Shown here: positions 23,130 to 35,349 of the stretch, one piece after another | Position numbering within the stretch: the first letter of the stretch is position 1 | Layout: each line of letters starts with the position of its first letter | Assembly: GCA_002150815.3 (NCBI GenBank) | Contig: NDFF03000040.1 | Span: 310,001-374,000, forward strand | DNA length: 64,000 nucleotides | Source: Grammothele lineata | Taxonomy: Eukaryota; Basidiomycota; Agaricomycetes; Polyporales; Polyporaceae | Reading direction: 5' to 3' | The notes under the pieces: model-generated | Told to the model about the DNA's origin: nothing | What the model saw: only the letters and a program-made list of their open reading frames with translations | The model's database searches: none | Translations under genes and position numbers: made by a program

Positions 23130-24501
23130 ATGCCCGTCCAGGACCGCACCAACGAGTTCAGGGCATGCGTAGAGTCTATTCGTAGTCGGTCCTCATTCCC
23201 CGCGAAGGGCACGGAGCAGACGCAGCGGCTGTTGCAACAAAGCAAGACTGGAGGAAGCAAGTCAGAGTTCACGAGGATGGCATCCGCCATTGGAAAGGAT
23301 ATTAACAGCACTGCGTTGAAGTTGGCGAAGTTGGCTCAACGTGAGTTCTTTCTCGTGACGTCTCTGGACAGGGTTCAACGTTTGTCAGTCGCAAAACGGA
23401 AGACATTGTTTGATGACAGGCCTGTAGAGATCAGCGTGCGTTCGCCCCTTCACCCTTCCCCCTATGCACCTTACCCACACCGCAGTTCGCAGGAACTCAC
23501 CTATATCATCAAACAAGATATTGCTGGTATCAACAAGCAGATCGCCCAACTGCAAGCGTACGTCAAAGAGCGCAAAGTGCAAGGGTCTAAATCTGTTGAG
23601 GGCAAACAATTGGAGGAGCACAACCACAATGTCGTGATGCTCCTGCAGAGTAAGCTGGCGGACACCAGCATGACTTTCAAAGACGTACTCGAGATCAGGA
23701 CTCAGGTACATTTAATGACGTGGTTATCATGCTCTCGGCTCTTACTATTCCATTTTTGTAGAACATGAAAGAGTCGAAGGACCGAACGGAGCAGTTCATG
23801 CACTCCACGTCAGCGGCGGCCAGCCAGACTCCTTCCAGTAAGCCAGACCATCCCCACTGCTTTTCCTATACATGCCGTACATACGTACTCAACATTCACT
23901 TTAAGGCTCATTGCTGTATGGTAATAACCAGCGTCAAGATCCTATGGGCGATGGAAGCAAGTTTGGGACCTCACGCTCTGACACGAAAGGCAAGGGTCGT
24001 GCGACACCGCAGAACGGGGATATACTTGCACTTGACCTTGGCTCAGCGGAAGAGGGCACGGCTACACAGAACGGGGGCGCGTTTATGCAGATGCAGCTCG
24101 TCGAGCAACAAGTGCGTTAGCTAAGAACATTCTCTTATATAGCTATTAACGAATGCTTCTATTTCAGGACAGCTACATTCAATCACGCTCCACGGCCATC
24201 GAGTCTATCGAGTCAACAATAGCAGAACTAGGCCAAATTTTCACGCAACTTGCTCAGATGGTGGCTGAGCAACGAGAAACTGTTCAGCGCATTGATGCGG
24301 ACACCGTCGACATCGCGTCAAATGTCAGTGGTGCTCAGCGGGAGCTGCTGAAGTATTACGCTAGCATCTCCAGCAACCGGTGGCTAATGTTGAAGGTGTT
24401 CGGCGTACTGATCGTTTTCGTAAGCGTTCATTGCGGTAATGTCTGTTGTTTGCAGAAGCTGACGTTTCGCATAGTTCCTCATCTTCATTCTAGTCTCATG
24501 A
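23130..24501 (+). CDS. SED5: Syntaxin-5 family Golgi Qa-SNARE
   Basis: Qa-SNARE of the early Golgi, used for ER-to-Golgi and intra-Golgi fusion. Exons 23130-23340, 23389-23435, 23493-23705, 23762-23837, 23906-24111, 24168-24419 and 24475-24501 give 343 aa. The N-terminus MPVQDRTNEFRACVESIR is the syntaxin-5 peptide that binds Sly1. The three-helix Habc region includes LFDDRPVEISELTYIIKQDI, which is typical of Sed5. The SNARE motif runs from about residue 255 (SIESTIAELGQIFTQLAQMV) and contains the central layer Gln. A tail anchor (WLMLKVFGVLIVFFLIFILV) closes the protein; its last eight residues come from a 27-nt final exon. It is divergent from GPD1. Confidence 0.95.
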
Positions 24502-24627
24502 TCCCAGCTAGACTACTTATGTTTAGGCTTAGTGACCCCAGATGGGGGCTTCTAGGATAGAGCACTCCAATCCCCATGTTCACCCATGCAGCGGCAGTAG
24601 ATTTGCTTAATACCATCCATGAAACTG

Positions 24628-25791
24628 CTATCCAACGGGGATGGCATTCACACCAGTACCGAGAGGCTTTGATAGTCGCTTTCCCCCCTTCTTGCTACCC
24701 CTCTTCTTCCTTGAGGTACCCTGCTCATCATTATCCTCGGGAATCGACCACGTCCGCTTTTTCAATGGGATTTGTTCTACCCCTGAAGTTGCTGAGTAGC
24801 GCTGCGGACGTTCCAACCGCGCGTCTCCTTCGCCTTCTCGGCCATAAACCTCCTCATTCGCCTTCTTGCCTGTGTTTCGTTTCAAGGCCTGCTTTTTCTG
24901 TACTGTACTGTGACTATCACGTGGGTGCAGATAAGAGCAAGAAACATACCCTTTGTTCATGCAGTTCCTTGTTGCGTCGCTTCACCTTCTCCAACCGTTG
25001 CACGCTCTTTCCTCCGCCACCTGCTGTTAGCTCGACATTGATCTTCCGTCCCTCCAACTCGGACTGATGGAGCTTGAGCCCCTGTTGTAGAGCATTGCTG
25101 TTAGGGAACTCAACGAAGGCGAAGCCCTTTGATTTCGCCGTGTATTTTATATTAGCCGAGAGTTTCGGCGTCATCAGTCGAACACTTGGAGGGAAGTCTA
25201 GCAATGTATGAACACTGTTGCGAGCTCAGGGAAAAAAAAGGGGGGGGGGTTGAATAAAAGACCTACCGCATCCTGCGAAATGAGTCTGAACGGCTTCTTT
25301 TGTCGTGGTGTACTTCAAGTTTCCTGCGTGGAGTCAGATCATATAATGTGGACATCGAACTTATACGCACCTACGAACAGAATATACCGCTGTTTCGTCT
25401 TTTTCGAGTCGTTCCCTCCGCTCTCCTCGGTATCCATACATTCCCCATCCGCGCCCTTGCGTTTCTTCTTCGTCTTTTTGACAGATGCGCCTTGTCCTTC
25501 AATGTCACCCTCTTGTTCGTCCTCGACTTCCCGCGTTCGCTTCTTCCCCTTTTTGCCGCTGTCCGCATCCGCCGCACCCTCTCCGTCGCCTGTCTTCTTG
25601 CTTGCCGCCCGTCCCGCCGTGTGCTCGCGAGGAGACGACGGGACTTCTTCAGCTTCAGCAAGATCTTGATCCTCTTCAATGGGAATATCATTGTCCAATT
25701 CATCGAAACTCTTCGCTCTGCCTTTGCCCTTGTGTTCGCGGAAGGCGAGGGCCTTCTTCTGCCTCTTGGTAAGCTTTGCGGCTGTACTCAT
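24628..25791 (-). CDS. NOP6: Nucleolar RRM protein, Nop6-like
   Basis: Probable ribosome-biogenesis protein of 331 aa. Exons are 25791-25371, 25323-25267, 25197-24950 and 24897-24628. Residues 1-130 are very basic/acidic mixed and lysine-rich (KLTKRQKKALAFREHKGKGR, KKTKKKRKG). One RRM follows: RNP2 RYILFVGNLKY (split by an intron) and RNP1 KGFAFVEF. After the RRM there is a basic tail (KVKRRNKELHEQR, SRKKRGSKKGG). The layout matches yeast Nop6, a 40S pre-rRNA binding protein. The start is chosen at MSTAAKLTKRQKK; an in-frame ATG 45 nt further upstream (25836) would add 15 neutral residues. Confidence 0.8.
25232..25249. repeat. Mononucleotide run A8-G10 in an intron
   Basis: Eight A followed by about ten G on the + strand, inside intron 2 (25198-25266) of the Nop6-like gene. 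In the coding direction it is C10-T8, a pyrimidine run placed in the first half of the intron. Such runs are prone to slippage, so base count may vary or be misread. Confidence 0.8.
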
Positions 25792-26230
25792 TAGATGTGA
25801 GACGGGGTAGCCAGCGATAGGGTAGGAGTGGGACAATTTTATGAAGTGAGAAGGGATTTTCGCAAACAGCAGAGGCAGCGGGGATAGATGTTGTGGCTAC
25901 TTAAGGCGCAAAACTGGATGCGACAGGGCCGAAGGTGCGAAGCACGTGATATCTTCAGGAACTGTGGCGCGCGACGCGCGGTCCTACTGCGGTGTACTAG
26001 CTAGAGGAAATTCGATAGAGGACAGGGTATTGAGAAGTCGCAATGGAGGAAAACAAGAGTGCGATGGGGTTATGTGTACAGAGTTCCAGATACATACGCA
26101 ACAAATATTACACGTCTAATCTACGATCGCGCCACCCTGGCCGCTATATGGCAATGTCGTGCAAGTCGCGGCATGCAAATGCAGCAACCCGACGAACGTG
26201 TCGTGAAGCGAGAAACACACTGCGCGCTCT
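25792..26230. other. Intergenic region
   Basis: About 440 bases between the Nop6-like start and the UBC12 stop, both on the minus strand. No gene or clear regulatory motif is visible. Confidence 0.5.
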
Positions 26231-27059
26231 TTATATGACTTTGTCGTACTTCCTGCCGTTAACGACGCCACCCGCCATCGACTTCTTGACGTCTTCGGTG
26301 AACCTCCGCCTGTCGAGTTTCAACTGCTCTGCGGCCTCTGAAGCAGCGATATGAGAGACGTGGAAGCGGTGCCAGAGGCCGGTATACGCACCCTTGTTAA
26401 GCGGATCGTCCGCATTGGGCTCGAGGAAGAGATATTGTAGGCCGACCATCACGGCGTTGAGGTTGAGCACAGGCTTCCAATCTTCCCGCAGAATGTTCAA
26501 ACACACGTTTCCCTCGGTATCTACATTGGGGTGGTAGATCTAGCGAGATAGTATAGGCGTAATGCAGTGAAATGGGTGGCAGCCAATGCATACTTACTGT
26601 CTTCACGCACTTGACTTTTGGTGGCTCGTGAGGATAATTGGCGTTGATCTGGAACGAGAACTCGAAAGAGCCGCCCTTGTACATGCCTACACTGCGGTAT
26701 AAGCAATCCTAGACCACAATTATGACCTAGTCATGGCACACACCATCGTCGGGGCGAATGAAGAGAGTGAAGTTGAGGAGATCGGCCGGATTTTCGAACT
26801 TGGTTTCCATCGTTGATGGGAGGTCAAGCTCGGTAAGATCTGCGGATGCACAAAATCCCTGCATACATAACAAGTAACAACCCAAAGCCAAACAAGGGGT
26901 ACGAACCTTTCTGCACACGAATCTCGGCCGCGCTAGTCTTGGGCTTCTTCTTGGCTGCCTGATCCTCGTTCTTCTTCATACTCCATATCTAACAAGGCAA
27001 GGGATCTCAGCCGCGTAAAAACCTATAGATTCAGAGATACTCCTAGATACCTTGATCAT
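26231..27059 (-). CDS. UBC12: NEDD8-conjugating enzyme E2 Ubc12
   Basis: E2 that passes NEDD8/Rub1 from Uba3-Ula1 to cullins. Exons 27059-27051, 26988-26907, 26839-26744, 26686-26598, 26539-26392 and 26337-26231 give 176 aa. Exon 1 is only nine bases, coding Met-Ile-Lys, the conserved N-terminal docking residues that define Ubc12; the next residues are [15 protein letters not shown]. The UBC fold has [10 protein letters not shown], then the active site [14 protein letters not shown] with Cys105. The [12 protein letters not shown] loop is family-typical and is cut by an intron (26391-26338) that stays open in frame if retained but would break the last helix. Divergent from the 2OG oxygenase gene (231 bp apart). 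Confidence 0.96.
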
Positions 27060-27290
27060 GTCTGTTGTCCACGGAGGGTGGCGGGTTGTGGTAGAAGAGG
27101 ATGCGGGGAAACGCAGCTTGTGCGAGGTGGATGGCAGAGCTAGGAAAAGCGCCTGTATACACGCTTTCAGTTGCTGTCGCGTGCACGTGGACTACTTATC
27201 TGCTTTATTCTATTCATCGCCTGAAAGAACGCTTCAGTAATCAATTCGGCGATCGGACTACCAACACGACTTTGTGTACACTCCGCCACT

Positions 27291-28753
27291 ATGTCCGACG
27301 TGATTCTGCCCATCGTTGACCTTGACGTTTTCATCTCCAACCCTGACTCTGAGGTATCCGTGAAGGAGTGCAAAAAGGTGTGCCACGCGCTCGCTACCAA
27401 CGTTTTCGCGCCGAGGCTTACGCCGGTGTGGTACTCGTAGGCGGCGGATGCGCTCACCACCTACGGCGCACTCCTTCTCCACGACTCTCGCGTGTCCGAG
27501 GACGATAATAATATGTTCCTTGATCTGATTGAAGACTATTTCTCGCAGCCGGAGGCCGATCTCAAGAAAGATGAGCGTCCTGAGCTTGGGTACCAGGTGA
27601 GTTTGACGCATGTAGATTGACCGATGAAGACGCGCTAATACCCGAAATCAGGTCGGTGTAACTCTCGAGAACACCGAGAAACCGAAATGCGCAGTGGATG
27701 AGCCATGCCTAAAAGTCATTGCTCGGCTAGACCCGAGCGAGCGACCACTCGACATTACTGCTCACTCTCCGGACCCGAAGTGTCGGTTCTTCTGGAAGAT
27801 GAGCGAGAAGCCACCGTACGAGACTATGTATCCCAGCTTGAATGCTCTGAATGTAGTCCCCGAATCTGCTGGCCTTCGCGAACGATGGACGCCGGTAATG
27901 GAAAAGTGGGGGAGGTCGATGAGGACCGCGTACGCCGCATTCTCGCCCTATCACCATAGCTTCCTTTCTGATTTGACAAGGATACCAGTGTCGAAAATCT
28001 CGCTGAAATGGCTGCCGTCGGTCTCGGTCTCCCGCGCCAAACATTTAAGGACGCTGGAAGATACGGGTAAGTTATATTTATGCAATCACTTCGCAAGCAC
28101 TCACGATTGAGGAATCAGCCCGCACCTTCTTGCCCCGACCGCATCTGATCTCGTGAAATACGGAGAGAAGGACACAATCCTCGCAGGCTTCCATACCGAT
28201 CTGAACTTTCTTACCATCCATGGCCGATCTCGCTATCCCGGACTCAACATCTGGGCTCGCAACAGTGGCAAACGCATTGCTGTGCGCTTTCCCCCTACAG
28301 GCAGATATCTGCTGGTGCAAGCCGGTAAGCAGCTCGAACATCTTAGCGGTGGTCTCGTCAAAGCAGGCTTCCACGAAGTCGTCGTCAACGATGCGACACT
28401 TCAGGTAAGGTCACGATCCCTAATGTTTTGATGCTACTCAAGAATGTTGCACAGGCTATCGAACGACGCAAAGTTCAAAATCCAAACCGTCCTTTGATTC
28501 GCATCTCTTCGACGTTCTTTTGGCACCTTTCCTCAGACTACAATCTTGCGCCGATCCCTGCGCTTCAAACGAAAGTCCGGGAGCTTAGAGCAGATACAGT
28601 CAACCTGGGTAAGGTGGATCTCGACGAGGAGACGGTATATGAGCCGATGAAGGTCGGTCAACAAGTCCAGAAGTAAGTCTCGCGTTCCTCTCTGCAATGG
28701 GTGGCACTGAACTTTAGCGTAGCGAGTTGCGCCACATCGCTCTCATGGCGTAA
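27291..28753 (+). CDS. Isopenicillin-N-synthase-like 2-oxoglutarate/Fe(II) oxygenase
   Basis: Non-heme iron dioxygenase of the IPNS-like family (N-terminal DIOX_N plus 2OG-FeII_Oxy), 377 aa. Exons 27291-27377, 27441-27596, 27652-27929, 27989-28066, 28119-28404, 28455-28672 and 28723-28753. N-terminal VILPIVDLDVFI is the usual start. The iron-binding HxD is in GFHTDLNFLTIHGRSRYPGL. The distal His is probably in AGFHEVVVNDATLQ, and RxS is in RPLIRISSTFF. GRYGPHLLAPTASDL and EMAAVGLGLPRQTF are typical of a fungal group with unknown substrate. No biosynthetic partners flank it, so a housekeeping or detoxifying role is more likely than a secondary-metabolite step. The last exon needs the second of two nearby acceptors to end in ELRHIALMA. 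Confidence 0.87.
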
Positions 28754-29057
28754 TGCTCTGACGAGTACTTCAGCAGGAACTTTTCATGGGAGCTGTTCCA
28801 ATGGTTGCATCTACTTTGTTGTATCACTATTTTTTCAAACTCGGATATCAAAATTCGTATTCTATTGATGACATCTGTGTCCTGATGAAGGACACAATCT
28901 AGTTGCATGCAAATAGCTACAGCGTGGTTTGTACGTAGAGGTATAGTATGGGAGTTGAGCCCGTGATAATATACAAATACACCCCCAAAGACGTGATGAA
29001 GTCTACAGGCGACTATCTACAGAGACAGTGAGTTCGACGGTCCTCACTTGTGAGAGA
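28754..29057. other. Convergent intergenic region
   Basis: About 300 bases between the stops of the oxygenase and PABA synthase genes. Nothing beyond 3' untranslated sequence is visible. Confidence 0.5.
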
Positions 29058-31542
29058 TCAGTGGGAACTAATATCGTTGAACGCCCGCAAGACGCTTTCC
29101 ACCTTCGTGAGCATCTCCTCCCACTCGGCGACAGGATCAGAGAGCGCAGTTATAGCGCCGCCCGCACCGACAGTCCACTCATCAGTCAAAGACGAGCCGA
29201 GGACCGAACTTTGATCGGAGGACGCTCTGTGGAGAGCATCGTCTAGGTGGCATTGTGGTGCTGACGCACGACCGTTGAAATTGGAGGGAATGCTGGTGCT
29301 GTCGTGTGGCAAGTGGAGATGGTTTTGCGGGTCGGTGGCCTGTTCATCGTATTTAAAGCAGCTGCGAATAATGACGGCCCAATCACCGCCGCCTCCAACA
29401 TCCGCATAGCCCAGCACGCCGGAGTAGATGCCGCGTTCTGCCCCTTCGAGCTGTTGGAGGATCTCGATACTCCGCTTTTTCGGTGCACCCGTCATGCTTC
29501 CTGAAACGATGCGTCAACGACTGTTAGCTATGGGCAAGAACAGTTTATAGGCTTACCTGGAGGAAGACTATTCCGTAAAACCTCCCAACCTAAATCACAA
29601 TCGGTCTCTCCGCACGCGGACACGTACGCCCGTCCCTCGATGACGCTGACAAGCTGCCACACAGTCTCGTACTCCTCAACAGAGCAGAACTGCTTTACCT
29701 CCACATCCTCTCCAAGGATGCTATGGAGGTCATGACGAATGAGATCGACAATCATCAAGTTCTCCGCTACCTCCTTCTTGCTTCCAGCGAGCATCTCCTC
29801 CGCGATGGTGCGTGTAATGTGAGGTGCCTTGCGTACAGTACCCTTGATTGGTCTGAGTTGGCAGACGCCGTCTGGAGGGCGTGCGTATGAGAGAAACCTT
29901 TCAGGGGAGGATGATAGAAGAGTTAAGGGATGAAGACGAATGTAGCCAGAGTGAGGGGCCGGATTGCACGACCGAAGAAGCTTGTAGAGAACCCATGACG
30001 AGGATGTGCCTTTGGCGATGGCGGAGGGGGCTTTTGGTGCGAGTACGCGCGTTGGAGCGGTGATACAGAGTTCATAGGAATCGCCTGACGAGAGCCGCTC
30101 CTTTGCTGCAACAATATTGGAGATATAGGAGTCGCGATCGGGGAGGGTCACCGCCGCCGAAGGTGGATTTTCGTGCTTCGCTATAGTCTTGAAAGGTGAA
30201 TGAGACGAGTTCGCAACCAGCATACTATGGTCCTCCAATCGCACCAACATGTCATGGAGCCAACTCTGGTCTGACGGAAGGATGGACTGTACGTAGATGG
30301 TTCCTGTCGGAACGTCTATTACGAGACTTCGTTCAACGAAGACGAGGTTCACGTCCGGGTGGCCGGGTAGAGACCGAGGAGGAAGAGTAGCCAATGTCTT
30401 CGCTCCAAGCTCGTAGCTTAGATACCCCACGACACCTCCCCAAAAGGGAACATTTGGATTGCCGCCGCTCGCCCGCTTAGTGCGCATGAAAGCACTAAGC
30501 CACGACCAGATATCGTTGGACGCCAGGGGGTGGTGAGTAATCTCGCTGCCGCACTGGACTTGAACCGAGGAATCACCGACCCGGTAGATGATTCGAGGGG
30601 ACGTAGGGAGTAAACACCCGATAATGGAGAAACGACCAGGAGTCGCAGCTGAGTCAAGCAAGACGAAATCCGACTTATCGTCTTCAACTCCCAGGGCTTC
30701 ACATAGACGCGACATATCCAACTTGGGTATTCGGATTGTCCTGGTAGCCACGAGGGCGGTGGTCGAAGGGGAGGGCGGAACCGCATCGGGACGAATACTT
30801 GGCCAAGAGGGACCGATATGGGTTTCTACTTCCGAGGTCCAAGAAGCCACAGCCCTTCCTGTTACGCGACTCCATTCCGTGGCATGCTTCCAGAGATTTT
30901 GTACAAGTCTGAGCCCGCCATTATCGGTGCAAACGGATTCGGGATGATATTGCACGGCCCAAAACGGCTTCGTCCTATGTCTTAGCCCCATGATGACATT
31001 TCCATTCTCTTCGTCTTCTGCCCAAGCAAGGGGGACGACGTCTGAAACGTCTGGGAGTTTGGCATGGAGGGAGTGATAGCGTACCGCACGAATATGGCCA
31101 AGACCGTAGAAAATGTCCAAATTGTTGTGGTGTATAACAGAGACCTGGCCATGTTTCACAGCGTTGAGTTGCAGGATATTCGCACCATGTTCCAAGGCGA
31201 GGCTTTGAAGGCCAAGACAGACGCCAAATGTAGGAACAATGCGTCCGTCAGCAATGTGCCATATGTCTCTGACTACTCCAATATCTTCAGCTATATTGGG
31301 ATGGCCTGGGCCTGGGCCAGCGATGACAGCGTCGAAATGAATGAGGAGAGGGAGAAGGGTGTCGATAGAAAGAGCATTGTTCTTGACGATGTGGATGTGG
31401 GCATTGGGGATTGCCCGCTTGCAGAGTGCAGCTAGACTGAGTAGGTGTTGAGCAAATAGAAATGTGGCGACAGAATGGACGCGCACTTGTACGTGAACGA
31501 ATCGTAGCAGTCAAGGAGCAGAATGCGAGGCTCGCCCGCCAT
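29058..31542 (-). CDS. ABZ1: Aminodeoxychorismate (PABA) synthase, GATase-PabB fusion
   Basis: Folate pathway enzyme that converts chorismate and glutamine to 4-amino-4-deoxychorismate. Exons 31542-31487, 31436-29557 and 29500-29058 give 792 aa. N-terminal class-I glutamine amidotransferase: LLLDCYDSFTYNLA at the start, GPGPGHP, then FGVCLGLQSLALEHG with nucleophile Cys92, and AVQYHP. C-terminal chorismate-binding domain: ELCITAPT, LLSSSPERFL, RPIKGTVRKA, NLMIVDLIRHDL, GSMTGAPKKRSIEILQQLE. The Lys in PIKGT distinguishes aminodeoxychorismate synthase from anthranilate synthase (PIAGT). The near-C-terminal segment between IIRSCFKYDEQ and VGAGGAITALSDP holds an extra ~60-residue Ser/His-rich insertion read straight through without an intron. 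Divergent from TTI1 (310 bp). Confidence 0.94.
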
Positions 31543-31852
31543 GGTTCTTTGAGTGATCGCGCAGGATGTGAGATCGGGAACAAGCAAACAAAACGAAAGG
31601 ATTAAAGACTGGAGGTATGCTAGGTGAGTGTGAGAGACATGGAAGACAGGCGAACATCAAACGAGGGAGAAACCGTTCGATCAGCCGGGGCTCGTGTCAC
31701 GGCCAAGGAAAAAGACGCGTCAGTCACAGGCACGTGAGGGCGTCACGCACATTAAAGCCTGAGCCTCACTGACGAAATGAGTAGTAGTACTCCACTCCAC
31801 CCCCTCATTACACATCTACTGAAGCCACCCACTAGGAGAGCGCATCCCGGAA
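31543..31852. promoter_or_regulatory. Divergent promoter between PABA synthase and TTI1
   Basis: A 310-base spacer between two start codons pointing apart. No clear TATA box on either strand. Confidence 0.5.
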
Positions 31853-34800
31853 ATGGAAGATCCCGCGACAACGCAGACAGCTTTTCAAAGAGTACAGTTC
31901 ACGCCACGCCCGGTCCATCCTTTTGCTCACGAACTCGTACCCTCAGCTGAAAGTCGTCTGTGTTCCCCTCTTGGGCAACTCTCTTCTCACTCCTACGTCC
32001 ACACCAATCGCCATCGGCCTTCTATCACAGCTGCAGGCTGTACTGGAGGAGCTCAAAACTTCTGACCATGTGTATGCCCCTGCAACTATATCATACGTTT
32101 TCTTCCCTCTCTCCTCCATCTTGCGCCGTAACGACCCATCACTCATACCAGATCGCCTCTTAGAGAAGCTCTTGCTTGTCTTGTCTCTGCTGTGTGACGC
32201 ATGGTGGTGGGACATGGATACAGTCGCATGGGAACAAGTCTTCCGGCTATGCAGTGCCATACTTGGGGGCATCGACAGCAAAGGCAAAGGCAAGGAGAGA
32301 GATGACGAAACAAGGGCGGCTGCCACTCAGTGTCTGTGGACTCTCTTGCGCAGACGTTCGGAGGACGAAGATCCCCTTCATGACACCCATCGCGATCGTG
32401 CTCAACTCACCCTCACAACCTTCACGCAGTACGCGCGAACTCCCAAACTTTTATCCCTCATGGGTCAAACACTGCACTCTCTCCTGGCCACGGCTGAAAG
32501 TGCACATCTACCACTTCAGCGCGTGTCGTTGAAGGCCCTTGCTTCTCTGATTGGAGATTACCTATCCGACGGCTTCATCCCATCTATTCTACCTGGTACT
32601 ATCAGCAGCATAGTCAGGATCGCTCTCGGGAGCAAATCATCTAAAGGATGGGCGAACGGAGACATCGTTGCGTCTTCCCTCCTTGTTATGCAGTTTGCCA
32701 TCTTACGTGCGATCGGTGACGACATCTGCGTCCGGGAGGGAGCAGTCAGAAGTTTCGAGCACCTGGAAGATCTCTCAGACCGTTCGAATGGTCGAAGTGA
32801 AATGTCGAACGACTCCCCCTCCTCCCCCTTCCTGGTGCGGCGCACCGAAGTTTGGCTACAAGCGACCACATCTCAGCTCCATATGGCACTCAATACCTTA
32901 TCGCCCCTGACCAAGCATCAAACCGCCTCGGCACAAGTCGGTCTTGCTACGCTCTCAGCGGCTGTCCTCTCAGGAACATCGCTTACATTACCACAATCAC
33001 AATCACTTCTCCTATCATTTCTTCTCTCCTTGCAAACGTCCGACTTTGAACGCGCCTCTTCTCAGGCGGAAACGTCACTGCGCTTCATTCTCTCCCCTCC
33101 CTCCAAATCCCGACATCATATCCTTCAAGTCCTCTTACAGCTGTCTCAGGATTACCTCTCGGCACTTCCCCGCATCCTCCTTTCCCGTTCGGATTCCAAG
33201 TTGGAGCACTCCGCTAGAATACTAGATTCAATATGTCGTCTGTCGAAACCATCAGACCGCTCGCCCGTAGCAATTGCTCCCATTTCGACGGGAGTGGGCA
33301 AGCTCCTCGGACCCCATGGAGGTGTTGAGAAGTGGGGATGGAGTCTTCTGTCCACATTGGAATTCGTTAATCCCCCAATCGTCGTTACGTCTACTTCAGC
33401 GACTGCATTGATGCTTGAGCCTGACGGTTCCGTGGCCAATATCTTCCCATTCCCGAAACTCATTTTCCGACATGTGGGTTCCCGTTCGGCCCAGGAGGCA
33501 CTGGAAAAGATGTTACGCGTACTAGGTCAGACGGCGGGGGAGGACTGTTTGTTTGCCGTGGATTGGTTCTTCGACGTGGGCCGATCCGGACGAGGCAAGA
33601 GGTCCGTGGCTGCTCTCTGGTGTGCCTGTCGCCTCCTCGAGGGTGCAGGTGGCGTATCCCTCTATCCTACATCTCCTTCGTGTGCCGTTGCCTTCAGAAG
33701 CAGGCGATTGGAGAAATTTGTTGGAGACCTGGCTAAGCAAATCGCGGGCGATTGGGATGATTGGGGTGAAGAAGAGGCCCGTGACGCCTTCCCACCGGCT
33801 CAGGACAACGAAGACAGCAATATCCTCGTTGAGCACGTTCAAGGTATGATCACGGTGCGAAGCATGCCTGGAGTAGACTCCACACTGCCGACATCCCCCT
33901 CGTCCTCCGCTGTTCATTCCACCCTCCATCGCGCCCTATCACTTCACCTTTTGGCAATAGTAGCAGCGATTTTAGAATCACGTTCCCCGTCTTTACTTCT
34001 GCACGTCATCTATCCAATCCTCCACGGTATAGTCTCGAACATCTCGTTCGTGTCTACATCCGCCCTTGCGACACTGGCCTACGTCACGAATAGCATGTCG
34101 TATGCAACGCCCGCCAATCTTCTTCTTTCTAATTTCGATTACGCCCTGGATGCCGTTTCTCGACACCTCACACGCCGATGGCTCGACGTTGATGCAACCA
34201 AGGTCCTCGCCGTTCTCGTCCGACTCGTTGGGCGTGACGTAGTCCGAAAGGCTGGCGATGTGGTTGAGGAATGCTTTGATCGGCTTGACGAGTATCATGG
34301 ATATGAACTCATTGTCGACGGTCTTGTGGAAGTTCTGGGAGAAGTCATCAAAACCATCGAGGAGGATCAGGATAACGCGCTATTACGGAGATCGCGCAAC
34401 CAGTTCCCAGAACCCTATCCCCTAGCCGATCCCGCTAACCTAAACGGGTTCGTCGAATGGTTTGCTCTCAGACATGGAGTGGGTCATCCGCCCGAGGTAT
34501 ACGGACAACCCTCAGACACCCGTAGCAATGAAGAAGAATCTGGTGCGACATCGGCCTCTCGATCCGACGATCCATTCGCCGAGATCCCTCTCACACCCAG
34601 CCAGGACCTCGCCACTCAGATCGTGTCTCGCTCGAAATACTTCCTGTCTCATGCTTCTCCTATTATCCGCGCCCGCATTCTCCTGCTCCTGGCGCGCTCG
34701 GTGCAAGTTCTCCCTGAGCATTCACTCCTTCCGTCTGTGAACCAGGCATGGCCGTTCATCCTCAACCGTCTTTCCGACCCCGAAACGTTCGTCGTGAGCG

Positions 34801-35282
34801 CTGCCGCAGCGCTAGTTGAGGCACTCGTGATCAATCTCGGCGACTTCATGGCCCCGCGCGTTTGGGAGGACGTCTGGCCACGCTTCCGTATAATGCTAGA
34901 ACGATTGGAACGCGGAGACGCGTCGAGCGCGCTAGCGCGGCGCGGAGCTGCGGGAGTTGGGACAGAGTCAGCTTACACCCATTCACACAGACTTTATCGC
35001 GCTATCATCGCGACGATGACGGCATCCGTACGTAGTATCCAAGCGCAGGATGTGGCATGTTGGGAGGTCACTCTACTCTTCCGACGATTCCTACAGAAGG
35101 ACGTGCACGAGGAGCTCCAGGGGAAGGCGCGAGAACTGTACAGCGCCATGTGCGAAAACAACGAGGACGCGGTTTGGTTAGGATTGACGGCGACATTGGG
35201 TTCGATCGACGGTCCTATGGAGTTTTTGCAAGAGCGAAGATGGAGTGTTGCAGAAAACGTCCAGATAATATTACGCTGTTGA
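31853..35282 (+). CDS. TTI1: Tel2-interacting protein 1 (TTT complex)
   Basis: HEAT-repeat protein of 1124 aa that, with Tel2 and Tti2, helps Hsp90 mature PI3K-like kinases (TOR, ATM, ATR). Exon 1 is 39 nt (31853-31891, ending TAFQR). Exon 2 is one uninterrupted 3.3-kb exon (31947-35282), unusual beside its intron-rich neighbours. The joined start FQRLKVVCVPLLGNSL matches the family opening. Repeated helical pairs fill the rest, and the C-terminal block VNQAWPFILNRLSDPETFV with VVSAAAALVEALVINLGDFM is the most conserved part. A Ser/acidic loop (~residues 830-880) is probably disordered. Exon 1 can also be read straight on, but only into a short dead end, so splicing is required. Confidence 0.9.
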
Positions 35283-35349
35283 GAAGCCAGGTATAGCAAC
35301 ATCCGCAATATTTGTGCCAAGCAACAGACTGATCTAGCGTGTCTCGATG

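Noticed and set aside
29058..31542. Anthranilate synthase as identity of the GATase-chorismate fusion
   Set aside because: The PIKGT motif has the Lys of aminodeoxychorismate synthase, and fungal anthranilate synthase subunits are organised differently.
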